Below, piece after piece: positions 1-6,873 of a stretch of DNA of 16,066 nucleotides (positions are counted from its first letter, which is position 1; every line of letters starts with the position of its first letter). The stretch is from NCBI GenBank assembly GCA_024408895.1, contig JAKSUO010000008.1, positions 1-16,066 of the forward strand, read 5' to 3'. The notes beneath the pieces are model-generated. The model saw only the letters and a program-made list of their open reading frames with translations. It was not told where the DNA came from and searched no databases. The stretch comes from Alphaproteobacteria bacterium. GTDB lineage: Bacteria; Pseudomonadota; Alphaproteobacteria; RF32; CAG-239. The position numbers and the translations under genes were made by a program.

Positions 1-158
1 ATAAAAACAATGACGAGGGCAGAGTAAAGATTAATCTTAAAGACGGTGATGATGCAAAGACCGATGGAAATAATAATAGCAATGACAATAGCAACGGTGA
101 TGTCTCCGGTGCCAATAGGCGTGTTTTGCTGACTATACGAAATGATGGCAGAACATAA
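1..158 (+). CDS. C-terminal end of an Asn/Asp-rich protein (partial)
   Basis: One frame is open from base 3 to a TAA at 156-158 and gives 51 residues; the start lies outside the window. The visible part is low complexity: a charged segment, then a stretch of Asn, Ser and Asp (near NNNSNDNSNGD), then a basic end reading VLLTIRNDGRT. Tails like this occur on secreted or surface proteins, but no domain can be recognised and no function is assigned. A weak AT-only hairpin (157-161 with 166-170, followed by Ts) overlaps the stop codon and might end transcription. Confidence 0.5.
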   Translation, partial: KNNDEGRVKINLKDGDDAKTDGNNNSNDNSNGDVSGANRRVLLTIRNDGRT

Positions 159-232
159 ACTTAAAAGTTTTTTATAGAATTTGCCTGTTTGTGGGCTAAT
201 CATAAAATTCATCGTATTTTATAGGTGCTATT

Positions 233-261
233 TTGGCAAAATAATCTTTTGCAGGTATAAT
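233..261 (+). promoter_or_regulatory. Sigma70-type promoter of the CDF transporter gene
   Basis: The -35 is TTGGCA (233-238, 5 of 6 to consensus) and the -10 is a perfect TATAAT (256-261), separated by 17 bases. Transcription should begin near 268, leaving a leader of about 50 bases before the ATG at 319. An inverted repeat GCAAAA-N5-TTTTGC (236-252) sits between the two boxes and could be an operator. Confidence 0.75.
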
Positions 262-318
262 TTTTGCTTGACACATATAGTTTTCTGCTTAATTTTATAT
301 GATATACGAGGGAATGTT

Positions 319-1215
319 ATGGAACATAATCACATACATTGCGAATCAGCATATCACCATGAAGTCAGCGAAAAATCGGTTAGGCTGTTACTGGTGTCTT
401 TTTTTATCAATATGTTGCTTTCACTTGCCGAGATTATTGGCGGCATTGTCGCCGGCAGTGTGGCTTTAATCGGCGATGCTTTGCATAATACATCTGATGC
501 TTTTTCTATATTGATAGCCGTTATTGCCTTTAAAATAGGATGTAAAAAGTCCTCTAAAAAATATACATACGGTTTTAAGCGCGCGGAAATTATCGGCGGT
601 TTTGTGAATTTGATTTTGCTTTTTATATCCGGCTGTTTTTTGCTGATTGAGGGGATTGGGCGCTTAATCAAACCGCAGGAAATTGACGGAATGATTATTA
701 TTTGGATTTCCGTTCTGGCGTTGCTGATTGATATTGCAACCGCCAAAATTTCACATCATGATGCACATCATAATAGCAATATGAAAATGGTTTTTATACA
801 TAATTTGGCTGACGCGTTTGGCTCAATCGGGGTGATTATTTCGGGCTTATGTGTCGTTTATTGCGGAATTTATCGGATTGACGGAGCGATAGCGTTGCTT
901 ATTGCCGGTTATATGATTTTTCAGGCCGCGGTGTCTTTCCCGAAAATCGTGAATATTCTGATGAATGCCGTGCCGGAACATATTGATATTGCGGAAATTA
1001 AACGTGCCGTGTTGCAAATTGACGGTGTGGCGGATATTCATCATATTCATGTTTGGAGCATCAATGAACACGATGTGGCAATGGAATGTCATATTCAGAC
1101 TTGTGATATGAATATTGCACCGCAGGTCTGTGCGCTATTGAGTGAAAAATTTGCGATTACGCATAGTAATATCCAGATTGAAAAAATAAATTGCGGTGAC
1201 GAATGTAGTTTATAA
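319..1215 (+). CDS. Cation diffusion facilitator (CDF) family transporter, CzcD/ZitB-like, probably zinc efflux
   Basis: This is a 298-residue inner-membrane antiporter that should expel Zn2+ (possibly Co2+ or Cd2+) in exchange for protons. Six hydrophobic segments are visible between residues 20 and 215. The transport site shows the Zn-type pattern HxxxD twice: H56/D60 in TM2 (HNTSD) and H161/D165 in TM5 (HNLAD). The N-terminus (H3, H5, H7, H13, H14) and the TM4-TM5 loop (SHHDAHH, 145-151) are His-rich, as in CzcD and ZnT proteins. A C-terminal ferredoxin-like cytoplasmic domain carries the family motif HHIHVW (241-246). The start is ATG 319 behind a GAGGGA ribosome site at 308-313; a longer frame from TTG 181 is rejected because it overlaps the promoter. 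The gene is monocistronic by appearance, with its own promoter, so metal-responsive control is plausible but not shown. Confidence 0.93.
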   Translation: MEHNHIHCESAYHHEVSEKSVRLLLVSFFINMLLSLAEIIGGIVAGSVALIGDALHNTSDAFSILIAVIAFKIGCKKSSKKYTYGFKRAEIIGGFVNLILLFISGCFLLIEGIGRLIKPQEIDGMIIIWISVLALLIDIATAKISHHDAHHNSNMKMVFIHNLADAFGSIGVIISGLCVVYCGIYRIDGAIALLIAGYMIFQAAVSFPKIVNILMNAVPEHIDIAEIKRAVLQIDGVADIHHIHVWSINEHDVAMECHIQTCDMNIAPQVCALLSEKFAITHSNIQIEKINCGDECSL

Positions 1216-1233
1216 AGGCAATTCTAATCACGG

Positions 1234-1261
1234 TTGACATCTCAAAAATAATATATATTAT
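1234..1261 (+). promoter_or_regulatory. Sigma70-type promoter of the 1301-1897 gene
   Basis: A perfect TTGACA (1234-1239) is followed after 16 bases by TATTAT (1256-1261, 5 of 6). The predicted start of transcription is near 1268, about 33 bases before the ATG at 1301. The promoter lies only 18 bases after the CDF stop codon, so the two genes probably have separate control. Confidence 0.7.
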
Positions 1262-1300
1262 GTGTGTTAAATAAAATGTGAAATACGAGGATTTTTTATT

Positions 1301-1897
1301 ATGAAAAAAATTGAAAATGTAAAAGAATTTGTTGAAAAAATAGATGCAACTAAAAAAGTAAATCCGAAAGATTTATCGTCTGATCAAGATTTGACAATTG
1401 CCATTATGAACTTGATTTCTATTGAAGAACATCTGATATTTTCCGGCGCAAAAACAGGAAAAACAGCATTTTATGATCTGATTGAGGAAGTTCGTAATTT
1501 GCGTAAAGAATTGATGCTGAAAGTTATTCCGGCTTATGAAGGAGAAGTATGGTGCATTTCAAAGCATTTGTTGGCATCTGCAATGCGTTTGATGGAAGTT
1601 GGCACTAAACAACAAAGCCTGAAACATCCGGAAGCAGCATACAAATTGTTTAATCAGGCTTATGATTTATATTGCCTGTTTTGGGGCTTGAATATGAATA
1701 TGCTTGATATAAAAGATGTTAAGTGGATTGAAGATAAGCAGGAAGATATCAAAAAATTATCTGCCAAACTGGAAGAAGTTGAACCGAAAGTGAAAGATGA
1801 AAATATCTTGGCACCGGAAACACAAGCCGAACCGAAAGGCGCGCTTTCTAAAATGAAAGCTTTTGTGCGCAAAGCGGTTGATTGCTGCATTGAATAG
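1301..1897 (+). CDS. Hypothetical helical protein, 198 aa
   Basis: I do not recognise this protein. It is predicted cytoplasmic: no signal peptide or membrane segment is visible, and the composition (Lys, Glu, Leu, Ala) suggests an all-helical fold through about residue 160. The central part has a Trp/Cys/Tyr-bearing region (VWCISKHLL near 83-91; YDLYCLFWGLN near 121-131), which may be a helical bundle core. After residue 150 comes a charged linker rich in Glu, Lys and Pro, then a basic amphipathic end (SKMKAFVRKAV) closing with CC. The start ATG has an ACGAGG ribosome site at 1285-1290. It has a good promoter and a strong terminator, so it is a well-expressed single-gene unit. The local GAKTGKT is not a true Walker A (one residue too short between the glycines). 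Confidence 0.8.
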   Translation: MKKIENVKEFVEKIDATKKVNPKDLSSDQDLTIAIMNLISIEEHLIFSGAKTGKTAFYDLIEEVRNLRKELMLKVIPAYEGEVWCISKHLLASAMRLMEVGTKQQSLKHPEAAYKLFNQAYDLYCLFWGLNMNMLDIKDVKWIEDKQEDIKKLSAKLEEVEPKVKDENILAPETQAEPKGALSKMKAFVRKAVDCCIE

Positions 1898-1918
1898 AAT
1901 TTTTGTGAATCTGTATAT

Positions 1919-1951
1919 AAAAAAATCTCCGTTTAATCGGAGATTTTTTTT
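1919..1951. terminator. Bidirectional Rho-independent terminator
   Basis: TCTCCG (1926-1931) pairs with CGGAGA (1938-1943) around a six-base TTTAAT loop. Seven As lie to the left and eight Ts to the right, so the stem extends with A:T pairs and gives a U-tract in both directions. It sits between the convergent 1301-1897 gene and nfeD and should stop both transcripts. Confidence 0.92.
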
Positions 1952-1971
1952 GTTTGATGTGTCGGTTGCAA

Positions 1972-2415
1972 TTATTCAATAACCAATATTAAATTATCGC
2001 GTACACCCGTTACTTTGGCGGTATCTCCTTTTTTGAGATTTTTTTCGCTGTATGCCAACCAATAGGTATCACCGATTTTAACCTTAGTATTGTTGTCTTC
2101 GGTATCTTGTGTAACCGTTACAGTCATACCGACATATTGTTCGGCGGAATTATTTAAATTGCGATATTCGCGCGGCGTTTGAGTTTTTTGCATAATAACA
2201 CGATATGTGTACCAACCGATTAAAGCAAATACGGCTGAAATCAGAGCAAAGTAAATCAGTTGCGTTGTAACAGCCATTTCGGTAAAGCACATAATAATGC
2301 TCATAGCAAAGCCGGCAAAACCGAACCAAATTAAATAAACGCCCGGCACAACCAATTCAAGCGCCGACAATACCAAACCGACAATCAGCCAGTTTGTGGC
2401 AAATGAATAGAACAT
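1972..2415 (-). CDS. NfeD family membrane protein
   Basis: This 147-residue protein is of the short NfeD type (YbbK/YuaF-like, no protease domain). Two or three hydrophobic helices occupy residues 1-72, with the typical ELVVPGVYLIWFGFAG stretch near 20-35. They are followed by a soluble OB-fold-like beta domain from about residue 90 to the end (VGMTVTV, GDTYWLAYSE, GDTAKVTGV). Short NfeD proteins partner with SPFH proteins such as QmcA in membrane microdomains; here the SPFH gene is directly upstream and the two overlap by one base (TAATG), so they are translationally coupled. No own promoter is visible. The pair ends at the bidirectional terminator at 1919-1951. The exact cellular role of this pair is not settled in any species. 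Confidence 0.92.
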   Translation of the reverse strand: MFYSFATNWLIVGLVLSALELVVPGVYLIWFGFAGFAMSIIMCFTEMAVTTQLIYFALISAVFALIGWYTYRVIMQKTQTPREYRNLNNSAEQYVGMTVTVTQDTEDNNTKVKIGDTYWLAYSEKNLKKGDTAKVTGVRDNLILVIE

Positions 2416-3350
2416 TATTTATTCTCCTTAGGTGTTTTGTTAGGATTTTTTTTCAAGCTGTCTTTGACTAACTCGGAAATGCCGGCAACCGTTCCCATAA
2501 CTTGCGTGGCATCAACCGGCAACATTAAGAGCTTTTCGTTCGGCGAAGTTACAATACCTTGCAAGGCTTCAATATATTTTTGTCCCAAAAAATAGGTAAG
2601 GGCATTAGGGTTACCGTTGGCAATGGCTTCGGAAACCAGCTTAGTTGCGGTGGCTTCGGCTTCGGCAGAGCGTTCTCGTGCTTCGGCTTCGCGGAAAGCA
2701 GCTTCTTTTTTACCTTCAGCCTCTAAAATAGCCGACTGCTTTTGACCTTCGGCTTGTAAAATTTCTGCCTGACGCAAACCTTCGGCTTCCAAAATGTTGG
2801 CACGTTTGTCACGTTCGGCTTTCATTTGGCGCGCCATGGAATCAATCAAATCGCTCGGCGGTGTAATATCTTTAATTTCAACACGCGTAACTTTAACACC
2901 CCATGGAACCGTTGCCACGTCAACTACATCCAAAAGCTTTTGGTTAATTACGTTACGTTGTGAAAGCAACTCATCAATTTCCATGCTACCGATAACTGTA
3001 CGAATGTTAGTCATAACCAAATTCATAATGGCATAGTCAAGATTTTCTACCTGATAAGCGGCTTTAACCGCATCTTGAATTTGGTAAAACAGCACGCCGT
3101 TGACTTTGACCATGGCATTATCTTTGGTGATTACTTCTTGTGAAGAAACTTGTAAAACTTGTTCCTTGCGGTTGAGTTTTGCGCCGATACGCTCAAAAAT
3201 CGGTACCAAAATGTGAAATCCCGGTGTTAATAAGCGAGTATATTTTCCAAAATTTTCTACCGTATATTCGTATCCCTGACGGACAATCACGGCCGAATTG
3301 AGTAAAATAACCACTACCAATACAAGCAGGGCAACAGCAACAGCTTCCAT
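2415..3350 (-). CDS. qmcA: SPFH/Band 7 (stomatin-like) membrane protein, QmcA type
   Basis: This 311-residue protein is anchored by an N-terminal hydrophobic helix (about residues 3-18), followed by the SPFH/Band 7 domain from about 20 to 180 (ENFGKYTRLLTPGFHILVPI; KDITPPSDL). Next comes a long coiled-coil segment with repeated Ala/Glu-rich units (AEGLRQAEILQ, AEGQKQSAILE, AEGKKEAAFRE) at about 190-240, then a mixed tail ending in a Lys/Asn-rich stretch. This order and length match QmcA and stomatin/paraslipin proteins, which oligomerise into membrane scaffolds and interact with proteases such as FtsH. The start ATG (3350-3348) has an AAAGGA ribosome site seven bases away. The downstream nfeD overlaps its stop by one base. 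The Gly-Asn-Pro-Asn turn near 247-250 and the following helix are typical of the family's C-terminal oligomerisation region. Confidence 0.93.
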   Translation of the reverse strand: MEAVAVALLVLVVVILLNSAVIVRQGYEYTVENFGKYTRLLTPGFHILVPIFERIGAKLNRKEQVLQVSSQEVITKDNAMVKVNGVLFYQIQDAVKAAYQVENLDYAIMNLVMTNIRTVIGSMEIDELLSQRNVINQKLLDVVDVATVPWGVKVTRVEIKDITPPSDLIDSMARQMKAERDKRANILEAEGLRQAEILQAEGQKQSAILEAEGKKEAAFREAEARERSAEAEATATKLVSEAIANGNPNALTYFLGQKYIEALQGIVTSPNEKLLMLPVDATQVMGTVAGISELVKDSLKKNPNKTPKENK

Positions 3351-3497
3351 ATTTTTATCCTTTCATAATCAGTTTGTAAAAGACGATATAATTTCAAGTC
3401 GTCATTTTAGATGTTTCTTTCGCAAATAATATACTCTTATTTTGCAAAGAAGCAATAAAAAAAACTAAAACGAAACATAGAGCGCAATGGTATGAGT

Positions 3498-3518
3498 TAT
3501 GGTTGTTTAACAACCATA
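3498..3518. repeat. Perfect palindrome in the qmcA-GT39 intergenic region
   Basis: TATGGTTG (3498-3505) is the exact reverse complement of CAACCATA (3511-3518); the five bases between (TTTAA) continue the symmetry, so the element is a 21-base palindrome with one central base. It lacks a T-tract on either side, so it is not an evident terminator. It lies about 150 bases upstream of qmcA and 100 upstream of the glycosyltransferase operon and may be an operator for either. The rest of the interval 3364-3620 is AT-rich, with no ORF and no convincing promoter; TATAAA at 3592-3597 is a possible -10 for the operon. Confidence 0.5.
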
Positions 3519-3620
3519 GCAGCCAAAGTTGTTTTTATTATCTCGTGCATTAATACTTGATTTTTTTACTATACATTTTTTATTTATATGCTATAAATCA
3601 GGCTTAGTCTTGATGTGTTA

Positions 3621-5093
3621 ATGAAAGCTAAGATTATGGATATACGCAAGGTCTTTAATTGTTTTCTGATTTTTAATTTTGTTTTGTGGTGTGTTGTGCC
3701 GTTATGGCGCTTGAGCCTGCCGATGGACACGCAAGAGGCACTTGTTTGGGGCAAATATTGCTTGTGGGGAACCACTAAACATCCGCCCTTTTCCGGTTGG
3801 GTTGCTTATCCTTTTTATCTTTTAACCGGACAGATTGATAAAGCGGTATATATTTTGAGTCCGTTGTGTGTGTTGCTTGGTGTTTGGGCAATATATAAAC
3901 TGGCACGCTGTTTTTTAAGCGAAAATCAAGCTATTATGGCGGCACTGTTGCAATTTGGAATTATATATTACGATTTTTCGGCAGTGGAATTTAATGTCAA
4001 TGTGATTTCCGTGGCTCTTTGGCCGTTGTGTGCTTTATTTTTTTGGCGTGCATATAATAATGATAAATTGCAAGATTGGTTATTGTTTGGAATTTTTGCC
4101 GCGCTGAATTTGCTGAATAAATATGTTAGCGGTGTTTTACTGGTGTCGTTGATAATTTTTATTGTTACCGATAAAAGTGTTTTAAAATTGCTCAAAAATC
4201 CGAAAGTATATGCGGCGGCGGCAGTCGGAGTGCTGATTGTGTTGCCGCATCTGATTTGGCTTGGGCAAAACGATTTTGAAATGCTGAATTATATTGCTTC
4301 ACGCAATCATGCCGGTAAAATAACGTCTTTTGGGCGACACATTGTTTATCCGCTGAAATTTATCGGTGCGCAAATTTTGTTTGCGGCGGCAACATTTTTG
4401 ATATACGGCAGTTTTTATGCGGGCAGTGAAAAGGGCGTTGCGGTAAAAAATAAAACACATAGATTGTTTATTGGGATAACGGCAGTGGCTCCGGTAGCGA
4501 TTTTTGCATTGATTGGCGCGGTGCAGGGAACGCCTTTGAAAAGTATGTGGGGCTTCCCGTGCCTGTTTATGACGGGAACTGCGTTGTTTTATTTTTTCCC
4601 GATGCTGTGGAATGAACATAAAGAAAAAATGTTTGTAACGGTAATAGCGAGTGTTTCATTGTTGTTTGCAGTGGCGTATATTGCTCAATGCGTATTGACA
4701 ACAAGCGTTCGGTTTCGGACACCGGTTAAAAAAGTGGCAGCTGAGTTGGTGCAAAAATATGAACAGACAAAAAATAAAACATTGAATTACGTTGGTGGAA
4801 ATGTGTGGTATGCAAATATGGTGGCTCTATATGCCGGTAAAGAAATTAAACCTATGATTTGGCTCAGCCCGAAAAATAATCCGTGGTTTGACGCAGCTGA
4901 TTTTGAGCAAGACGGAGCATTAGTGGTGGCGGAAAATTCCGATGAATATGCAGCCTATCGCAGGCAATATCGGCAAAAAATCGGTGAACCGCATATTATT
5001 CGGCTTGAATTAAAAAATTATTTTGGTAAAACTAAAGTCAAAGAGGTGTTTTACGGTTTTTACGAGCCCAAGGAGGATGAAAATGCCGAATAA
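3621..5093 (+). CDS. GT39-type (ArnT/PMT-like) polytopic glycosyltransferase
   Basis: This roughly 490-residue integral membrane enzyme should transfer a sugar from a polyprenyl-phosphate donor to an envelope acceptor on the outer face of the inner membrane. About ten or more hydrophobic segments are visible between residues 10 and 370, then a soluble periplasmic-type tail. The first extramembrane loop has the pattern of the PMT_2/GT39 family: D36 and E39 (PMDTQEALVWG), then KHPPFSGW (53-60), equivalent to the common D...(D/Y)HPP motif; D36 is the likely catalytic acid. The start is uncertain: GTG 3615, ATG 3621 and ATG 3636 are all in frame and none has a clear ribosome site; 3621 is chosen tentatively. 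It heads a four-gene operon and overlaps the next start by 11 bases. A specific symbol such as arnT is not justified because the sugar is unknown. Confidence 0.85.
   Translation: MKAKIMDIRKVFNCFLIFNFVLWCVVPLWRLSLPMDTQEALVWGKYCLWGTTKHPPFSGWVAYPFYLLTGQIDKAVYILSPLCVLLGVWAIYKLARCFLSENQAIMAALLQFGIIYYDFSAVEFNVNVISVALWPLCALFFWRAYNNDKLQDWLLFGIFAALNLLNKYVSGVLLVSLIIFIVTDKSVLKLLKNPKVYAAAAVGVLIVLPHLIWLGQNDFEMLNYIASRNHAGKITSFGRHIVYPLKFIGAQILFAAATFLIYGSFYAGSEKGVAVKNKTHRLFIGITAVAPVAIFALIGAVQGTPLKSMWGFPCLFMTGTALFYFFPMLWNEHKEKMFVTVIASVSLLFAVAYIAQCVLTTSVRFRTPVKKVAAELVQKYEQTKNKTLNYVGGNVWYANMVALYAGKEIKPMIWLSPKNNPWFDAADFEQDGALVVAENSDEYAAYRRQYRQKIGEPHIIRLELKNYFGKTKVKEVFYGFYEPKEDENAE
5071..5076 (+). promoter_or_regulatory. 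Ribosome binding site that fixes the GT2 start
   Basis: A full AGGAGG lies inside the end of the GT39 gene. It directly touches the in-frame ATG at 5077 but is six bases from the ATG at 5083, the optimal distance, so 5083 is taken as the start. Confidence 0.8.
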
Positions 5094-5871
5094 ATTGATA
5101 AGTATTGTCGTTTCCGCGTATAATGAGCAAGATAATGTCGGCGAGTTGTATAGGCAACTGCAAAAAAATCTGACAGATGTTGCCGGCGTGAACTATGAAA
5201 TTATTTTTGTGGATGACGGAAGCTCGGACAACACATTGGCAAATTGCAAAAAACTGCAAAAGAAAGATAAGCGCGTTAAAATTGTGCAGTTGCAACGTAA
5301 CTTTGGGCATGAAATTGCCATGACTGCCGGTATGGATTACGCCAAAGGCAACGCCGTGATTTTTATGGATGCCGATTTGCAGCATCCGCCGGCTTATGTG
5401 CCGCAAATGATTAAACTGTGGCAGGAAGGTAATGAAATTGTGTTGACCAAACGCGTGGATAACAAAGAAACGTCAAAATTATATAAGTGGTGCGCCAAGA
5501 TTTTTTATTATGTTTTGAACGTATTGTCAGATACAAAAGTGATGGAAAGCGCACCGGATTTTCGGTTGATTGATCGCAAATATGTTGATTTTTTGAAGGG
5601 CTTTAACGAACAAGACAGACTTTTTCGCGGGCTTTTAAGTTGGATTATGCCGCATGATAAAGTGGCAATTATTGATTTTACGGCGCCGGAACGTTTTAGC
5701 GGGACATCTAAATACAACTTCGTTAAATCATTAAAGTTAGCCATGAACAGTATTTTGCAATTTTCCGTGTTGCCGTTGCGTTTGGCAACTGTTATCGGTC
5801 TATTTGGGGCGGCTTTAGCGTTGCTGATGGGGGCTTATTTTTTTTTTTTACACCGGGATACGCTACAATAA
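5083..5871 (+). CDS. GT2 polyprenyl-phosphate glycosyltransferase (GtrB/ArnC/DPM1-like), reading frame cut short
   Basis: This enzyme type loads a sugar from a nucleotide sugar onto undecaprenyl phosphate at the cytoplasmic face. The 262-residue frame holds the complete GT-A catalytic domain: SIVVSAYNE (7-15), VDDGSSDN (43-50), the DXD-type DADLQHPP (96-103), and the family motif RFSGTSKYNF (204-213). A transmembrane helix follows (about 230-254). The family has a second helix and an IIGEY...KRPLY end; here these are encoded in the -1 frame at 5850-6017. The break is at a run of 12 Ts (5838-5849): 13 Ts would restore a single frame to 6017. Without restoration the protein ends with a foreign LHRDTLQ tail. 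It overlaps GT39 by 11 bases. Closest described relatives by logic are GtrB, ArnC and FlmF2. Confidence 0.85.
   Translation: MPNKLISIVVSAYNEQDNVGELYRQLQKNLTDVAGVNYEIIFVDDGSSDNTLANCKKLQKKDKRVKIVQLQRNFGHEIAMTAGMDYAKGNAVIFMDADLQHPPAYVPQMIKLWQEGNEIVLTKRVDNKETSKLYKWCAKIFYYVLNVLSDTKVMESAPDFRLIDRKYVDFLKGFNEQDRLFRGLLSWIMPHDKVAIIDFTAPERFSGTSKYNFVKSLKLAMNSILQFSVLPLRLATVIGLFGAALALLMGAYFFFLHRDTLQ
5838..5850 (+). other. T12 homopolymer / U UUU UUA slippery site at the GT2 frame break
   Basis: Twelve Ts are followed by A. In the frame of the gene this reads TAT TTT TTT TTT TTA, so bases 5844-5850 are a canonical X XXY YYZ heptamer (U UUU UUA). A -1 slip there continues at ACA (5850) in exactly the frame that encodes the missing C-terminus. 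One extra T, from replication or transcription, has the same effect. No strong downstream stem-loop was found. Confidence 0.75.
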
Positions 5872-6017
5872 TGGTTACTGTGGTGTTTTTGGGAGCGGTA
5901 CAGCTTATTTGTTTAGGGATTATCGGCGAATATATCGGCAAAATTCATATGGAAGTAAAAAAACGTCCGCTTTATATGGCCGATTACATAGAAAATAAGG
6001 ATAAGCGGAATGCTTGA
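5871..6017 (+). pseudogene. Displaced C-terminal part of the GT2 glycosyltransferase
   Basis: This 48-codon frame begins at ATG 5871, which overlaps the premature TAA of the GT2 frame (TAATG). It encodes the second transmembrane helix and end of a GtrB/DPM1-type enzyme: VVFLGAVQLICLGIIGEYIG, then EVKKRPLYM. Upstream, the same frame is open from 5850 and reads TPGYATIM, matching the usual linker between the two helices, so it belongs to the preceding gene. Its stop TGA (6015-6017) overlaps the deacetylase start by eight bases, like the other junctions of this operon, which indicates that it is the native end of the gene. It could be made by frameshift, by slippage, or as a separate peptide by reinitiation at TAATG. 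Confidence 0.8.
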
Positions 6018-6873
6018 AAAAATTTTTAATGCAGATGATTTCGGAATCAGTAAAGGCGTAAATGCCGCCATTGTGAAAGCACATAAAGAAGGAATTTTAA
6101 ACAGTACCAGTTTGATGATTAATCAAAAATACGCAGCCGAAGCGGTTGAAGCTGCTAAAAAAATGCCGGCTTTGCGTATTGGTTTGCATCTTAATTTGAC
6201 TAATGAATATCCGGCGGCAGAGGCAAATAAAATTCCGCTGTTGGTTGGCTCGGACGGCAAGTTGAAAAACGGATTTGTAAAGTTGTTGTGGCTGTCAATC
6301 ATTAAGTCACAAGAGTTGCAAAAGCAAGTTGAAATTGAAATTCGGGCGCAAATTGAAAAATATCTGCAAACCGGATTAGAGTTAAAACATATTGACGGAC
6401 ATCGGCATGTGCATTTGATTCCGGTGATTTTTCGTGTGGTGCGGGACATGGCGGCGCAGTACAACATACCCCGTATTCGCGTAATGAATGAAAATATTTT
6501 TTATACACTGAAATACAATCGGCAAAACATTAAAAAATTAGGCTTGCCTCATTTTCTGGATGGCAGTTTGATTAAATATGCGTTGTTGCGTTTTTTGAGT
6601 TGGGTGAATAATTATCATACAGATGTGTATTTTTACACAATGCTGTGGACTTGTAAAATTTCACGCGATTTATTTGATAATGTTAAAATTCCGCATGGGT
6701 ATAGAGCGGTGGAAGTTATGATTCATCCGGGGATGCCGGAAATTGATCAAAAAACGCCGGAAGATGTGTGGGATGAAAATATTTTGTCGCCGTATCGCGC
6801 GACAGAGTTGCAAACTCTTTTGGATAAGAACGTGCTGAACGGGATAAACGTTGAGGAGCAGAAAAATGATTAA
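6010..6873 (+). CDS. ChbG/YdjC-family sugar deacetylase (NaxD-like)
   Basis: This 287-residue cytoplasmic protein should remove an N-acetyl group from an amino sugar. The YdjC/ChbG-family motifs are all present in order: NADDFG (7-12), HLNLT (60-64), DGHRHVHLIP (129-138, metal-binding Asp and His), and HPG (239-241). The length is normal for the family. ChbG itself acts on chito-oligosaccharides, but NaxD of Francisella, in the same superfamily, deacetylates a polyprenyl-linked N-acetylhexosamine for lipid A modification. The operon context here (lipid-carrier glycosyltransferase before, flippase after, GT39 at the head) favours the NaxD-like role; this is inference. ATG 6010 has an AAGGA ribosome site at 5997-6001. 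The start overlaps the restored GT2 end by eight bases, and the stop overlaps the gtrA-like start by eight bases, indicating coupled translation. Confidence 0.9.
   Translation: MLEKIFNADDFGISKGVNAAIVKAHKEGILNSTSLMINQKYAAEAVEAAKKMPALRIGLHLNLTNEYPAAEANKIPLLVGSDGKLKNGFVKLLWLSIIKSQELQKQVEIEIRAQIEKYLQTGLELKHIDGHRHVHLIPVIFRVVRDMAAQYNIPRIRVMNENIFYTLKYNRQNIKKLGLPHFLDGSLIKYALLRFLSWVNNYHTDVYFYTMLWTCKISRDLFDNVKIPHGYRAVEVMIHPGMPEIDQKTPEDVWDENILSPYRATELQTLLDKNVLNGINVEEQKND
6853..6858 (+). promoter_or_regulatory. Ribosome binding site that fixes the GtrA start
   Basis: GAGGAG within the end of the deacetylase gene lies seven bases before ATG 6866. The upstream in-frame TTG at 6851 overlaps this site and is rejected as a start. 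Confidence 0.8.

Noticed and set aside
157..175. Terminator after the leftmost partial gene
   Set aside because: The stem is five A/T-rich pairs with a short T run; too weak to call with confidence.
181..318. Upstream extension of the CDF gene to a TTG at 181
   Set aside because: It would place a consensus promoter inside the gene and lacks a ribosome site; ATG 319 has one and gives the family's normal N-terminus.
1445..1475. GAKTGKT in the 198-residue unknown, resembling a Walker A loop
   Set aside because: Walker A needs four residues between the Gly and GK; here there are three, and no Walker B or beta-alpha context is visible.
5850..5890. Stem-loop or pseudoknot downstream of the slippery site
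   Set aside because: Only a weak five-pair match (ACACC with GGTGT, 5850-5854 and 5882-5886) with no spacer to the heptamer; it does not support efficient programmed frameshifting by itself.
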